Assembly (NCBI RefSeq): GCF_001647285.1
Contig: NZ_LRML01000001.1
Span: 372,001 to 436,000 of the forward strand
DNA from: Rufibacter roseus
GTDB taxonomy: Bacteria > Bacteroidota > Bacteroidia > Cytophagales > Hymenobacteraceae
DNA length: 64,000 nucleotides
Direction: 5' to 3'
Shown: piece after piece, positions 36,616 through 46,982 of the stretch
Layout: each line of letters starts with the position of its first letter
Numbering within the stretch: the stretch's first letter is position 1
Program-made: the position numbers and the translations under genes
Notes under the pieces: generated by a model
The model's input: the letters and a program-made list of their open reading frames with translations, nothing else
What the model was told of the DNA's origin: nothing
The model's database searches: none

Positions 36616-37561
36616 TAGCTCGCGCCACCGCAGCGGTTGCTTCAGATTTACTCATGGTGTAGAAGTGCAGGCACGGCACACCAAACTCCACTAATTCTTT
36701 ACACTGCTGAATAGTCCACTCAATGCCTACTTGTTTCACATCTGCTGGTGTTTTAGCAGCTTCAACGGCGGCCACTAAATCTTCGGGCAAATCAATGTTG
36801 AAGTACCGCGGCAACACGTTCAGCTGAGTTCTGGTAGTCAGCGGCTTCAGACCTGGTATGATAGGAACTTTTATCCCAATTGCGCGGCAGGCTTTGACAA
36901 AATCACAGAATTTTTCATTGTCAAAAAACATCTGTGTAATGATGTATTCTGCACCCAAATCTACTTTGTGCTTCAGGTGTTTCAAGTCAGTGGTCAGGTT
37001 GGGCGCGTCAATGTGCTTCTCTGGATATCCGGCCACGCCAATGCAGAAGTCGGTCGGCACAGGGTTGGCCATGTCTTCATCTAAATAAATGCCTTTGTTC
37101 AGCTGTACTACCTGCTGAATCAGGTCAGAAGCGTGGGCGTGGCCATCTTTATGTGGCCGAAAGCCAGGCTCTGTTTTTACGGCATCTCCGCGCAGCAAAA
37201 GCACGTTGTCAATGCCCAAAAAGTTCAGGTCCATCAATGCGTTCTCGGTTTCCTCTTTGCTGAAGCCGCCGCAGATGATATGTGGCACTGCATCTACATG
37301 GTACTTGTTCATGATAGCGGAACAAATACCCACGGTACCTGGCCGTTTTCTAATAGTTATTTTTTCCAGCAGCCCGTTCTCCCGTTCTTTGAACACGTAC
37401 TCCTCACGGTGGTAGGTCACGTTGATGAACGGTGGCTTGAACTCCATTAGCGGGTCAATGCCTTCGTAGATAGACTGGATGCTGGTGCCTTTTACCGGCG
37501 GAAGTATCTCAAAAGAGAAAAGGGTTTTAGTAGCGTTCTGTAAGTGCTCGGTAACTTTCAT
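36608..37561 (-). CDS. metF: Methylenetetrahydrofolate reductase
   Basis: 317 residues, FAD-binding TIM barrel. SFEILPPVKGTSIQSIYEGI, FINVTYHREE and AEYIITQMFFDN are family landmarks. The enzyme reduces methylene-THF to methyl-THF, the methyl donor for MetH. It follows metH in the same direction with a 95-base gap, under the same SAM riboswitch. The ATG at 37561 (MKVTEHL) is used over an upstream in-frame start at 37591, which would overlap an AT-rich repeat. Confidence 0.93.
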   Translation of the reverse strand: MKVTEHLQNATKTLFSFEILPPVKGTSIQSIYEGIDPLMEFKPPFINVTYHREEYVFKERENGLLEKITIRKRPGTVGICSAIMNKYHVDAVPHIICGGFSKEETENALMDLNFLGIDNVLLLRGDAVKTEPGFRPHKDGHAHASDLIQQVVQLNKGIYLDEDMANPVPTDFCIGVAGYPEKHIDAPNLTTDLKHLKHKVDLGAEYIITQMFFDNEKFCDFVKACRAIGIKVPIIPGLKPLTTRTQLNVLPRYFNIDLPEDLVAAVEAAKTPADVKQVGIEWTIQQCKELVEFGVPCLHFYTMSKSEATAAVARAIF

Positions 37562-37567
37562 TTTTGT

Positions 37568-37664
37568 TAATGAACAATGATTAATGAACAATGATTAAAA
37601 TGAAATGAGCAATGATTAAAAGGAGGTGTTAATCATTACTCATTGTTCATTAATCATTAATAAT
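37568..37664. repeat. AT-rich N-family inverted repeat between metH and metF
   Basis: TAATGAACAATGATTAATGA and its tandem repeat (37568-37619) face an inverted arm, TCATTGTTCATTAATCATT (37635-37656). They could form a hairpin spanning the metH stop and metF leader. Confidence 0.65.
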
Positions 37665-40600
37665 TCAAATTAGGTGACAGCCAGCGCTCCACTTCCTCCA
37701 GGGGCATGCCTTTGCGCTGGGCGTAATCGGTTACCTGGTCTTTCTCAATTTTTCCCAGCCCGAAGTACCTAGATTGCTTATGTGCGAAATACATACCAGA
37801 CACCGCTGCGGTGGGGTACATGGCCAAACTTTCAGTTAAGGTAATGCCAGTGTTTTTCTCCACGTCCAAGAGCTGGAAAAGCGTAGTTTTCTCAGTGTGG
37901 TCTGGGCAGGCCGGATACCCTGGCGCCGGACGGATTCCCTGGTATTTCTCCTTGATTAGTTCTTCATTGGAGAGGCTTTCTTCCGGTTCATAAGCCCAGA
38001 TTTCCTTGCGAACAATCTCGTGCAGCTTTTCCGCGAAGGCTTCTGCCAAACGGTCTGCCAGAGCTTTGGCCATAATGCTTTGGTAATCGTCATGGTCAGC
38101 TTCAAACTGTTTTACCAGTTCATCTAAGCCTATGCCCGCCGTTACCGCGAAACCTCCGGTGTAATCTGCCAGACCGGTTTCCTTAGGAGCCACAAAATCG
38201 GCTAGGGCTAGGTTAGGCACTTTTGGGCCTTTCTGGCCTTGTTGGCGTAGGGTGCGGAAGTACGTTAACACCTCAGTGCGCTGCTCATCGGTGTAGATTT
38301 CCACGTCATCATAGCCTATGCTGTTGGCTGGGAACAATCCAACCACACCGTTAGCGGTGAGCAGCTTCTCGTCTACAATTCGCTTAAGCAGGGCTTGAGC
38401 ATCGTTATAAAGCTTAGTAGCCTCTGCTCCAATAACTTCATCATTCAGAAGTTTAGGGAAACGACCATGCAATTCCCAGGCTTGGAAGAAAGGTGTCCAA
38501 TCAATGTACGGCACCAGTTCCTCCAGTGGGAAATTCTGGAACACCTGCACACCTTGCTTAGCAGGTGTGTATACATCTTCCGATTTCCATTCAATAGGCA
38601 GCCTATTAGCACGCGCCTCAGCTATAGGTAAATATTTCTTTTCCTTCTGGCGGCTCAGGTAGCCTTCGCGCATGTCATCATATTCAGCCCTAATGTCTTG
38701 AGCAAATTTCTCTTTGTTATCAGGGCTCAGCAAATTGCCTACTACAGGAACACTGCGCGAAGCATCTAGTACGTGCACCACGGTACCATTATAGGACGGC
38801 GCTACTTTCACGGCGGTGTGCGCGCGGGAGGTGGTGGCACCACCAATGAGCAACGGAATGTTGAAGTTCTGCCGCTCCATTTCCCGGGCTACGTGCACCA
38901 TTTCGTCTAATGATGGAGTAATCAAACCGCTAAGGCCAATCACGTCCACATTGTGCTCACGGGCTGCATCCAGAATTTTATCGGCGGGAGTCATTACGCC
39001 CAGGTCAATTACCTCGTAGTTGTTGCAGGCCAGTACTACACCTACAATATTTTTCCCGATGTCGTGTACGTCACCTTTCACCGTGGCCATCAGGATTTTC
39101 CCATTGGTCTGGCGGGTAGAAACATCACCGGCGGCAGCGGCGCGTAGTTTCTCTTCCTCAATGTAAGGCAATAAATAGGCCACGGCCTTTTTCATCACGC
39201 GGGCGCTTTTCACTACCTGCGGCAAGAACATTTTGCCTTCGCCAAACAGGTCACCCACCACGTTCATGCCGTCCATGAGCGGACCTTCAATCACTTCCAG
39301 CGGCTTGCTGTATAGGTGGCGGGCTTCTTCCACGTCTTGGTCAATGTATTCCACAAGGCCTTTCACTAGCGCATGGGTTAACCGCTTTTGAACCGGTTCC
39401 TGTCGCCAGGCTTCATCCCGCACTACTTCTTTGCCCTTGTTTTTCACCGTCTCGGCAAACTCCACCAAACGCTCTGTAGCATCTGGGCGGCGGTTCAGCA
39501 ATACGTCTTCCACGCGCTCCAGCAGGTCTTTCGGAATTTCCTCGTAGACCTCCAGCATACCGGCGTTCACAATACCCATGTCCAGACCAGCCTTTATGGC
39601 GTAGTACAGGAACACAGAGTGCATGGCCTCCCGAACAGGGTCATTTCCCCGGAACGAGAAGGAGATGTTGCTCACGCCACCGCTTACTTTGGCTCCTGGC
39701 AGGTTTTCTTTTATCCAGCGGGTGGCGTTGATAAAGTCAACGGCGTAGTTGTTGTGCTCCTCCATACCCGTCGCCACGGTCAGTATGTTCGGATCGAAGA
39801 TGATGTCTTCGGCGGGGAAGCCAACTTCTTTGGTCAGAATGTTATAGGCTCGCTCACAGATTTGAATGCGGCGCTCATAGTTGTCGGCCTGACCTTCCTC
39901 GTCAAATGCCATTACCACCACGGCGGCTCCGTAGCTGCGCACTTTGCGGGCGCGCTCTTTAAATGCCTCTTCGCCTTCTTTAAGCGAGATAGAGTTCACA
40001 ATGGCTTTTCCCTGCACGCACTTCAGGCCTGCTTCGATCACGCTCCACTTTGAGGAGTCAATCATGATGGGCACCCTAGCAATGTCTGGCTCTGAGGCGA
40101 TCAGGTTCAGGAAAGTGGTCATGGCGGCCTCACTGTCCAGCATGCCTTCATCCATGTTCACGTCAATAATCTGGGCGCCGTTCTCTACTTGTCCGCGCGC
40201 AATAGCCAGTGCTTCTTCGTATTGCTCGTTCAAAATTAACCGAGCGAATTTCTTGGAGCCGGTCACGTTGGTGCGCTCGCCAATGTTCACGAAGTTAGAG
40301 CCTTCGTACACCGTCAGCGGCTCCAGACCAGAGTACGTAGGAACGGCTGGTAACTGCGGCAACGGACGCGGCGGGTACTCTTTGGCTACTTCGGCAATGG
40401 CCTTAATGTGCGGCGGCGTAGTACCGCAGCAACCGCCCACAATGTTCACAAAGTTGTTCTCCAGAAAGTCACGAATGTGCTGCGCCATCTGCTCCGGCGT
40501 CTCGTCATATGCCCCAAAGGCATTTGGCAGACCGGCATTGGGGTACGCACTGATGTGAAACTTAGAGGCCTTGCTCAAACTCTGCAAGTGCGGGCGCAGC

Positions 40601-41361
40601 TGTTTGGCACCCAAGGCACAGTTAAAGCCCACACTCAACAGCGGCATGTGCGATACTGAGTACAAGAAGGCTTCCACGGTCTGGCCAGATAAAGTCCGGC
40701 CACTGGCATCGGTAATAGTACCAGACACCATGAGCGGAAGGCGCTTACCGGTTTGCTGGCTGTATTGGTCAATGGCGAACAAAGCCGCCTTGGCATTCAA
40801 TGTATCAAAAATGGTCTCCACGAGCAGCAAGTCCACTCCGCCATCTACCAGGCCGCGAATTTGTTCTGTGTATGCTTCTACCAACTCGTCATACGTAATG
40901 GCGCGGTAGCCGGGGTTGTTCACGTCTGGTGATAAGGACGCAGTACGGTTGGTGGGGCCAATAGCACCCGCCACAAAGCGCGGCTTGTCTGGCGTTCTGG
41001 CGGTCCATTCGTCGGCGGCTTCGCGGGCAAGACGAGCTGATTCGTAGTTCATTTCATACACCCATTCCTGCATGTCGTAGTCGGCCATGGCAATGGAGGT
41101 GCCGCTGAAGGTGTTGGTTTCAGCTATGTCGGCGCCTGCCTCAAAGTAGAGGCTATGAATTTCTTTGATGATGTGCGGCTGGGTGAGGGAGAGCAGATCA
41201 TTGTTGCCCTTCACATCCAGGTGATAGTCCTTGAACCGCTCGCCACGGTAGTCGGCCTCGGTGAGGTTATACCGCTGAATCATGGTGCCCATGGCACCGT
41301 CTAAAACTAAAATTCTCTTCTGTACTTCTTCCTCTATGCGGGTCATCTTCTTGTATTCCAT
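37657..41361 (-). CDS. metH: Cobalamin-dependent methionine synthase
   Basis: 1234 residues, full length. Domains: homocysteine S-methyltransferase with zinc cysteines ([10 protein letters not shown], about 1-330), pterin-binding (about 350-620), B12-binding cap and Rossmann domain with axial ligand H766 in GDVHDIGKN, and the C-terminal SAM-dependent reactivation domain ([15 protein letters not shown]). Converts homocysteine to methionine with methyl-THF and cobalamin. First gene of a metH-metF unit controlled by a SAM-I riboswitch. Confidence 0.96.
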   Translation of the reverse strand: MEYKKMTRIEEEVQKRILVLDGAMGTMIQRYNLTEADYRGERFKDYHLDVKGNNDLLSLTQPHIIKEIHSLYFEAGADIAETNTFSGTSIAMADYDMQEWVYEMNYESARLAREAADEWTARTPDKPRFVAGAIGPTNRTASLSPDVNNPGYRAITYDELVEAYTEQIRGLVDGGVDLLLVETIFDTLNAKAALFAIDQYSQQTGKRLPLMVSGTITDASGRTLSGQTVEAFLYSVSHMPLLSVGFNCALGAKQLRPHLQSLSKASKFHISAYPNAGLPNAFGAYDETPEQMAQHIRDFLENNFVNIVGGCCGTTPPHIKAIAEVAKEYPPRPLPQLPAVPTYSGLEPLTVYEGSNFVNIGERTNVTGSKKFARLILNEQYEEALAIARGQVENGAQIIDVNMDEGMLDSEAAMTTFLNLIASEPDIARVPIMIDSSKWSVIEAGLKCVQGKAIVNSISLKEGEEAFKERARKVRSYGAAVVVMAFDEEGQADNYERRIQICERAYNILTKEVGFPAEDIIFDPNILTVATGMEEHNNYAVDFINATRWIKENLPGAKVSGGVSNISFSFRGNDPVREAMHSVFLYYAIKAGLDMGIVNAGMLEVYEEIPKDLLERVEDVLLNRRPDATERLVEFAETVKNKGKEVVRDEAWRQEPVQKRLTHALVKGLVEYIDQDVEEARHLYSKPLEVIEGPLMDGMNVVGDLFGEGKMFLPQVVKSARVMKKAVAYLLPYIEEEKLRAAAAGDVSTRQTNGKILMATVKGDVHDIGKNIVGVVLACNNYEVIDLGVMTPADKILDAAREHNVDVIGLSGLITPSLDEMVHVAREMERQNFNIPLLIGGATTSRAHTAVKVAPSYNGTVVHVLDASRSVPVVGNLLSPDNKEKFAQDIRAEYDDMREGYLSRQKEKKYLPIAEARANRLPIEWKSEDVYTPAKQGVQVFQNFPLEELVPYIDWTPFFQAWELHGRFPKLLNDEVIGAEATKLYNDAQALLKRIVDEKLLTANGVVGLFPANSIGYDDVEIYTDEQRTEVLTYFRTLRQQGQKGPKVPNLALADFVAPKETGLADYTGGFAVTAGIGLDELVKQFEADHDDYQSIMAKALADRLAEAFAEKLHEIVRKEIWAYEPEESLSNEELIKEKYQGIRPAPGYPACPDHTEKTTLFQLLDVEKNTGITLTESLAMYPTAAVSGMYFAHKQSRYFGLGKIEKDQVTDYAQRKGMPLEEVERWLSPNLNY

Positions 41362-41432
41362 ACCATCTGGTGTAATGGCTTTTCAAGAAAGTCAGAGGAA
41401 AGTGGCGGGTAGGCGTGCAGGAATAACCGTCA

Positions 41433-41538
41433 CTTATCTCCCCCGGCGCATAGGTGCAGCGGGTAGGAAGTAGCACCCAACTGAATTGGGTTGCTAAGAC
41501 ATCACAGGGCCTAATCCCTCCGTCTTTCTTGATAAGCA
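41433..41538 (-). promoter_or_regulatory. SAM-I riboswitch (S box)
   Basis: On the minus strand the RNA reads CTTATCAAGAAAG, GGAGGGATTAGGCCCTGTGA, TTAGCAACC, then GGTGCTA and GAGATAAG, the SAM-I conserved blocks in order. P1 forms between CTTATC and GATAAG. S-adenosylmethionine binding switches expression; the gene behind it is metH. Aptamer ends are approximate. Confidence 0.9.
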
Positions 41539-41542
41539 TCTG

Positions 41543-41574
41543 CAAAGGTACGCGGTGAAGTTGGATTGTGCAAA
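41543..41574 (-). promoter_or_regulatory. Promoter of the metH-metF unit
   Basis: Minus-strand TTTG (41574-41571), 20-base spacer, TACCTTTG (41550-41543): both elements match the Bacteroidota consensus exactly. Transcription would begin at the 5' edge of the riboswitch. Confidence 0.8.
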
Positions 41575-41624
41575 CGGTGGAATTGTTAAGGGTTTAATGC
41601 TGATTGTTGAGTTGGTAGTGCGGA

Positions 41625-41663
41625 TGTTTTCGGTGTGTTTTCTGAAAAGCAGGTCAAAAACAG
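41625..41663. repeat. P-family palindrome (copy 15)
   Basis: GTTTTCGGTGTGTTTTC and AAAAGCAGGTCAAAAACAG; imperfect. In the divergent gap between metH and the ECF sigma gene. Confidence 0.5.
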
Positions 41664-41871
41664 GAAGGCATAAGGTGGTCAAAAAAGCAGTTGACATTCA
41701 TTGGTTTAGTAGGCTAGACATTTAAGAATATATCGAATTGATTTATTTTTTATAACTCAAGTTATTGAAATATAGGTGATTGAGTGGTGCTCTGTAGAAC
41801 AGTAACCTTGCGTTAACAATGGGGTAATATCTGTTCTTTTTCTTTGTGCTCAAAGATTATTGAGTTTGCTT

Positions 41872-42477
41872 ATGAAGTTTCAGGGGTATACAGATGAGAT
41901 GCTGTTGGTGCTGATACAGAGCTCAGATGAAGATGCATTCTCTGAACTGTACCAGCGCTTTTGGCAACAGCTGTACGCTAGCGCTCTAAGAAGGATGAGT
42001 AGCGAGGATGATGCAAAAGATATTGTCCAGGAGCTGTTCGTAAAGATTTGGACCAGGCGTGCCACCATTCCTGAAGACGCCAAAGCCGCAGAGTATTTAT
42101 TCACCGCGCTACGCTACCGGATTATCAACTATCTGCAGGCAGACCAGGTGCGGCTGAAATATGCCAATGCCCAATTGGCCGAGCAGGAGGTTTCAACAGT
42201 GTCGCTGGCGGAGTCTGGTTTGGCGCTGGAAGAATTAGAGACCCTTATTCTGGAGGCAGTGGAAGAGATGCCTGACCGGATGCAGGAAGTTTTCCTGCTT
42301 AGCTACCGCAAAGGCTTTACGCCAAAAGAAATTGCGGCGCAACTTTCACTTTCTGTTCAGACGGTGAAAAACTACCTTTCCAACGCACGTGTCCTGCTCA
42401 AAAGCAGATTAGCCCATCAAAATCCGGAATTATACGCACATGTTATTTTAATGTTTTCCAGTCTGGCTTTTTCTTAA
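41872..42477 (+). CDS. ECF-type RNA polymerase sigma factor
   Basis: 201 residues. Sigma region 2 (FSELYQRFWQQLYASALRRM ... DIVQELFVKIW) and region 4 with helix-turn-helix (MPDRMQEVFLLSYRKGFTPK ... SVQTVKNYLSNA). Belongs to the Bacteroidota sigma-70 family paired with FecR anti-sigma factors. Start is the ATG at 41872; the upstream TTG is not needed. Expected to activate the downstream SusC/D locus in response to the substrate. Confidence 0.92.
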   Translation: MKFQGYTDEMLLVLIQSSDEDAFSELYQRFWQQLYASALRRMSSEDDAKDIVQELFVKIWTRRATIPEDAKAAEYLFTALRYRIINYLQADQVRLKYANAQLAEQEVSTVSLAESGLALEELETLILEAVEEMPDRMQEVFLLSYRKGFTPKEIAAQLSLSVQTVKNYLSNARVLLKSRLAHQNPELYAHVILMFSSLAFS

Positions 42478-42549
42478 CACAAGGTTAATCAAAATCTAAG
42501 GTACGCTGGGGCGGGTTAGCTGATGTATAGGTAAACACCCCTACATACA

Positions 42550-43488
42550 GTGGACCTGAAACAACAGCAAGAGTTACTAAGGAAATACCAGGCAGGAACA
42601 GCTACTCCTAAAGAAATGGAGTGGGTAGAGAAATGGTACAATGCCTTTGACTCCTTAGGACCTTCTTCCGCCGAAAAAAACATTACCCCTGCAGATGGGG
42701 AGGTAATGCACGCGGCAATTCTAAAAGAAGTTAGAAAAGGTAAAGTATTACAACTATGGCAGCGGGTAGCTAGTGTAGCGGCGGTGTTTGTACTCATGCT
42801 ACTGGGGGCTTACTATCAGCTTTATAGTGATAACGCGTCACCAGCTTACAGTTACATCACTTCAGAAAAGGGGCAACATCTAAAAGTGGTGCTGCCAGAT
42901 AGCTCCACTCTTTGGCTGAACGAACAAACCAAGATTAAGTATGTTCTTAATCAGTTCGGCAAAGCAAACCGTGAAATCTGGCTGGAAAGCGGAGAGGCCT
43001 ACTTTGATGTAAAACGCAACGAGCTCCTACCTTTTATCGTGCATTCGGGTCCTCTGCAAACCAAGGTTTTAGGTACTGCCTTTAACATAAAGAGGTCTGA
43101 CAGCTATCCTGAAATACAGGTGAGCGTGACCAGAGGCAAAGTGCAGGTAAATTCTGCTGCAGCCACGCTGGCTCTGCTCAACAAAGGAAAGCAGATAAAT
43201 TATGATACCCTCACGACCGAACACACCCTAACCTACATCAATCCCGACTACGCCACCGCCTGGCAAACACCTGAGGTCAATTTAGAGAGAGTAACTTTTC
43301 ATGAGCTGGCCCAAGCTTATTACAGCCTCTATAACATTAGGCTGGCAGCGGGAAGAAAGGAAATAGAAAAGTTTAAATACACCCTTACGCTTGATAAAGA
43401 ATTATCAGGAGAGACAGCCCTTGCCATAATTGCCGCCATTCATCAATTAAAACACAGAAAAGAAAATGGAAAAGTAGTCTTGTACTAG
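42550..43488 (+). CDS. FecR-family anti-sigma factor
   Basis: 312 residues, GTG start. Cytoplasmic N-terminal part, one membrane helix (about 75-93), periplasmic FecR domain (VVLPDSSTLWLNEQTKIKYV ... FIVHSGPLQTKVLGTAFN), then a C-terminal DUF4974-type domain. It holds the ECF factor until the STN domain of the SusC signals. A hairpin (43499-43529) follows before susC. Confidence 0.9.
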   Translation: MDLKQQQELLRKYQAGTATPKEMEWVEKWYNAFDSLGPSSAEKNITPADGEVMHAAILKEVRKGKVLQLWQRVASVAAVFVLMLLGAYYQLYSDNASPAYSYITSEKGQHLKVVLPDSSTLWLNEQTKIKYVLNQFGKANREIWLESGEAYFDVKRNELLPFIVHSGPLQTKVLGTAFNIKRSDSYPEIQVSVTRGKVQVNSAAATLALLNKGKQINYDTLTTEHTLTYINPDYATAWQTPEVNLERVTFHELAQAYYSLYNIRLAAGRKEIEKFKYTLTLDKELSGETALAIIAAIHQLKHRKENGKVVLY

Positions 43489-43498
43489 AAAGAAAAAG

Positions 43499-43529
43499 CA
43501 ACCGCTGTTAGTACCAGTAACAGCGGTTG
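43499..43529 (+). promoter_or_regulatory. Hairpin between the anti-sigma gene and susC
   Basis: CAACCGCTGTTA and TAACAGCGGTTG form a perfect 12-bp stem with a 7-base loop, without a T run. It may be a transcript-processing or partial-attenuation site that sets the relative amount of susC. Confidence 0.55.
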
Positions 43530-43601
43530 GAGAAGGTTTATACTGCCCAAGGCAGTAGGTTATCAGTCTAAGATAAGTTTCACCATCCCATTAACAAAGA
43601 T

Positions 43602-46600
43602 ATGAAAAGAAGGTTACGAACGGTCATCAAATTGCCGTCAGCAATTCTCATTACTACCCTGTTGCTTTCAGTGGTGCTTGGCGCGCCGGGTTATGCCCAT
43701 GAGCAGCAGAAAAACGGTAGCATTCACCGCAGCATCACTATTTCTTTCCAAAAGGAAACGCTGGAGTCAGCTATCAGAAAAATAAAAAAACAAACGGGGG
43801 TCTTGTTCGCTTATGACCCGGAGACACTTCATCTGGAGAAGCTCTATACGCCGGTTGTATCGTTTAAAGATTCCCCGGTGAGCCAGGTGCTGGATAAGCT
43901 ATTATCTCCCCACCAGATTGGCTACCATGAGGTGAGTAACACAATTGTGTTGCAGAAACTGGCGGAGCCGGCAAAAGAACAATCAAAAGCCCAGCAGGAA
44001 AGAAGAGTAACCGGCCAAGTGACCGATGAAAATGGCGAGCCACTTACGGGGGTAACCGTGGTGCTGAAAGGCACTACCAGAGGGACATCTACTGATGTAG
44101 AGGGGCGGTTCACCTTGTCAATTCCTAACGGAGCGGCAACTTTAGTTTTTTCCTATCTGGGCTATTTATCTCAGGAAGTAGCCAGTGCCAGTGGAGAGAT
44201 TATTAACATAAAAATGCAGGTAGATAATCAGGCATTAAGCGAAGTGGTGGTTGTAGGCTATGGTACGCAGAAGAAAATCCATTCAACTGGCGCTCTAAGT
44301 ACATTAGAGATGAGTACGAAGGCTAATCAGCCTATTACTGATGCCAGCCAGGCCTTACACGGAGTGCCAGGGTTATGGGTAAATCAGGCGGGCTCACAGC
44401 CTGGACAAGACGGAGCTACCATCCGGATCAGGGGCATAGGTACGCTTAATAACAGTGATCCACTGGTATTACTAGATGGCATAGAATACCCTATTAGTGA
44501 GATAAACCCTAATGATATAGAAAGCATTACTGTGCTTAAAGATGCTTCAGCGGCTATTTATGGCTCAAGAGCAGCCAATGGAGTCATTCTGATTAAATCA
44601 AAAATGGGGAGGGTAGGTGAAAATAATATTACCTATAGCACCTCATTTGGTATTCAAAGACCCACTAAGTTACCTGATGTTTTAACTGATCCTATCCAGT
44701 ACATGCAGATGAGGAATCAGGCGGTTCTTAATGAGGGAAAATTGATAGGTGACTATAGCGATGACCAAATAGAAGAATACCGGAACGGGATGAGAACAGA
44801 TCCTATTGTTTATCCTGCCTCAGATTGGTTTGACTTGGTATTAGAGGATGGGTTTATTCAGCAACACAACCTTGCCTTTAGAGGCGGTGTGGATAAAACC
44901 CAATATAATATTTCCTTAGGGTACATGGATCAGAAAGGCATTTTTATCGCGAATGATAAGGCCAATCGCTACTCCCTGGATATGAAATTAAGCACTCAGA
45001 TAACTGATAGGTTAAAAGTAGGAGGAAGTGTTACCGGAAATTTACGTCAGTTCCATGAACCAGGCTACGGCGCGAGTACGGTCATGAGTGTGATCATGCG
45101 AGGGCTGCCCATCTTTACCGACACTTTAGCAAATGGCACCTACGGAAACACTTGGCTGGCTACACCAGGAAGAAATAACATAGAGAACCCCAGAATGGAA
45201 GTGCAGGAAGGAACAATCTTTCGCCAAAACCAGCGGTTCCTCGTGAAAGTCTTTTCTGAATATAAACTTCCTTTTGATCTAATCTACAATGTGGATGCAG
45301 GTTATGATAAACATGATAGATTCAGCAAGGATTTTATCCCCCAGATGTACACGTACAATCCTAAGACAGGAGAGGAAAGAGCATTTAACGGATCAGCACC
45401 CCGGGTTCGTGACTGGAGTTCAAACCACCTTAACTTAACGTTATACCACACCCTGAACTGGAGCCGCCAGTTTGGAGGGAATCACAGCTTTGCAGCCATG
45501 GTTGGCTCCAGTTATGTAGGGTTTGACAATAGGAGTTTTGACGCTTATACGGAGGGTTTCTTTGATAACCAATTAACTGATCTGAATGCAGGGTCAACGA
45601 ATCAGGTGGTTAGAGGGCAATCCACTAAAGATAGATTACTCTCCTACTTTGGCCGGGTGAACTATGCTTTCAGAGATAAATACCTGTTGGAAATAACGTC
45701 AAGATATGATGGTTCTTCTCGCTTTGCCCCGGCTAACAGATGGAGTTATTTTCCTGCCATATCAACCGGTTGGAACATCCACCAGGAGAATTTCCTTCAA
45801 AACATTCACCAGATTAACCTATTGAAGCTAAGGGCATCATGGGGTAAGATGGGCAATCAGTCTGTACCCTTGTACAGCTACCTAAGCACGGTTAACACAG
45901 GTTCATCCTATCAATATGCCTTCGGAAACACTATTCAACCAGGTGCTGCCATTACCAATTATAATGACCCTGATATTTCATGGGAATCCACTACCTCTTA
46001 CAATGCTGGACTAGATGTAATGTTATGGAACGGTAAAATAGGGATGACAGCTGATGTATTCAAAAGGAGAACATCTGGTATTTTAAGACCAGTTGGTATT
46101 CCTGCCCAAATAGGAAATTTGGGAGGGCCGCAAAAGAATATTGGGGTAGTTGATAATACAGGGTATGAAGTGACACTAACCCACCGCAATACCGTTGGCA
46201 AGTTTAGCTATGACGTCATGGCTAGTATTAACTATGTCAAAAACGAAGTAGTTGATTTGAATGGGGAGACCATCATTAGTGGCCGCCGCATCATAAAGGA
46301 AGGGTATCCTATAGATTCATATTATCTCTTACAGGCAAATGGTTATTACCAGAACCAAGAAGAAATAGATTACAGTGCTACCGTCAGCAATGCAGTTAAA
46401 CCAGGTTATATCAAGTATCGTGATTTAAACCGTGATGGAAAGATTGACGGAGATGACAGGGTAATCACAGGTAAATCTATGCCAGACTATACGTTTAGCT
46501 TTGGCATAAACTTGAATTATAACAGATTCAGTCTCAACTCTTATTTTCAGGGAGTAAGTGGCATAAGCATTTACCCTACCGCTAATCTTGCTTTTCCTTT

Positions 46601-46964
46601 TAACAATGGAGCTGGTATTACCCGCGATTGGATTGGAAATACCTGGACCCCGGAAAATCCTAACGCCAGATATCCTCTTTTAACCACTGCTACAGGGGCA
46701 ACCGAAAATTTCCAGAATTCTACCTTCTGGTTAAGAGATGCTTCTTACCTGCGTCTGCAGAATATTCAATTAAGTTACTCCTTGCCTGATCAACTGTTGG
46801 CTAAAATCAAGATAAAGAAGTTGGCACTATTCGTCAATGGACAGAACCTTGTAACCTGGACTGATTTCAAGTTATGGGATCCTGAGCAAGATATCAAAGC
46901 AGATAACCTTTATGATTATCCAATGATGAAGACGCTTAGCACAGGTTTAAATGTAACGTTTTAA
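43602..46964 (+). CDS. SusC/RagA-family TonB-linked outer membrane protein with STN domain
   Basis: 1120 residues. Signal peptide, secretin/TonB short N-terminal (STN) domain (about 48-115; SITISFQKETLESAIRKIKK), CarboxypepD_reg-like domain (about 136-210), plug (LHGVPGLWVNQAGSQPGQDG, GIGTLNNSDPLVLLDG) and a long barrel. The STN domain marks trans-envelope signalling to FecR and the ECF factor. It forms the transporter with the SusD encoded 18 bases downstream. Confidence 0.95.
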   Translation: MKRRLRTVIKLPSAILITTLLLSVVLGAPGYAHEQQKNGSIHRSITISFQKETLESAIRKIKKQTGVLFAYDPETLHLEKLYTPVVSFKDSPVSQVLDKLLSPHQIGYHEVSNTIVLQKLAEPAKEQSKAQQERRVTGQVTDENGEPLTGVTVVLKGTTRGTSTDVEGRFTLSIPNGAATLVFSYLGYLSQEVASASGEIINIKMQVDNQALSEVVVVGYGTQKKIHSTGALSTLEMSTKANQPITDASQALHGVPGLWVNQAGSQPGQDGATIRIRGIGTLNNSDPLVLLDGIEYPISEINPNDIESITVLKDASAAIYGSRAANGVILIKSKMGRVGENNITYSTSFGIQRPTKLPDVLTDPIQYMQMRNQAVLNEGKLIGDYSDDQIEEYRNGMRTDPIVYPASDWFDLVLEDGFIQQHNLAFRGGVDKTQYNISLGYMDQKGIFIANDKANRYSLDMKLSTQITDRLKVGGSVTGNLRQFHEPGYGASTVMSVIMRGLPIFTDTLANGTYGNTWLATPGRNNIENPRMEVQEGTIFRQNQRFLVKVFSEYKLPFDLIYNVDAGYDKHDRFSKDFIPQMYTYNPKTGEERAFNGSAPRVRDWSSNHLNLTLYHTLNWSRQFGGNHSFAAMVGSSYVGFDNRSFDAYTEGFFDNQLTDLNAGSTNQVVRGQSTKDRLLSYFGRVNYAFRDKYLLEITSRYDGSSRFAPANRWSYFPAISTGWNIHQENFLQNIHQINLLKLRASWGKMGNQSVPLYSYLSTVNTGSSYQYAFGNTIQPGAAITNYNDPDISWESTTSYNAGLDVMLWNGKIGMTADVFKRRTSGILRPVGIPAQIGNLGGPQKNIGVVDNTGYEVTLTHRNTVGKFSYDVMASINYVKNEVVDLNGETIISGRRIIKEGYPIDSYYLLQANGYYQNQEEIDYSATVSNAVKPGYIKYRDLNRDGKIDGDDRVITGKSMPDYTFSFGINLNYNRFSLNSYFQGVSGISIYPTANLAFPFNNGAGITRDWIGNTWTPENPNARYPLLTTATGATENFQNSTFWLRDASYLRLQNIQLSYSLPDQLLAKIKIKKLALFVNGQNLVTWTDFKLWDPEQDIKADNLYDYPMMKTLSTGLNVTF

Positions 46965-46982
46965 TCAACTTCAACTGAAAAA

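Noticed and set aside
41433-41560. Cobalamin riboswitch upstream of metH
   Set aside because: The conserved blocks fit SAM-I throughout; no B12-box sequence is visible.
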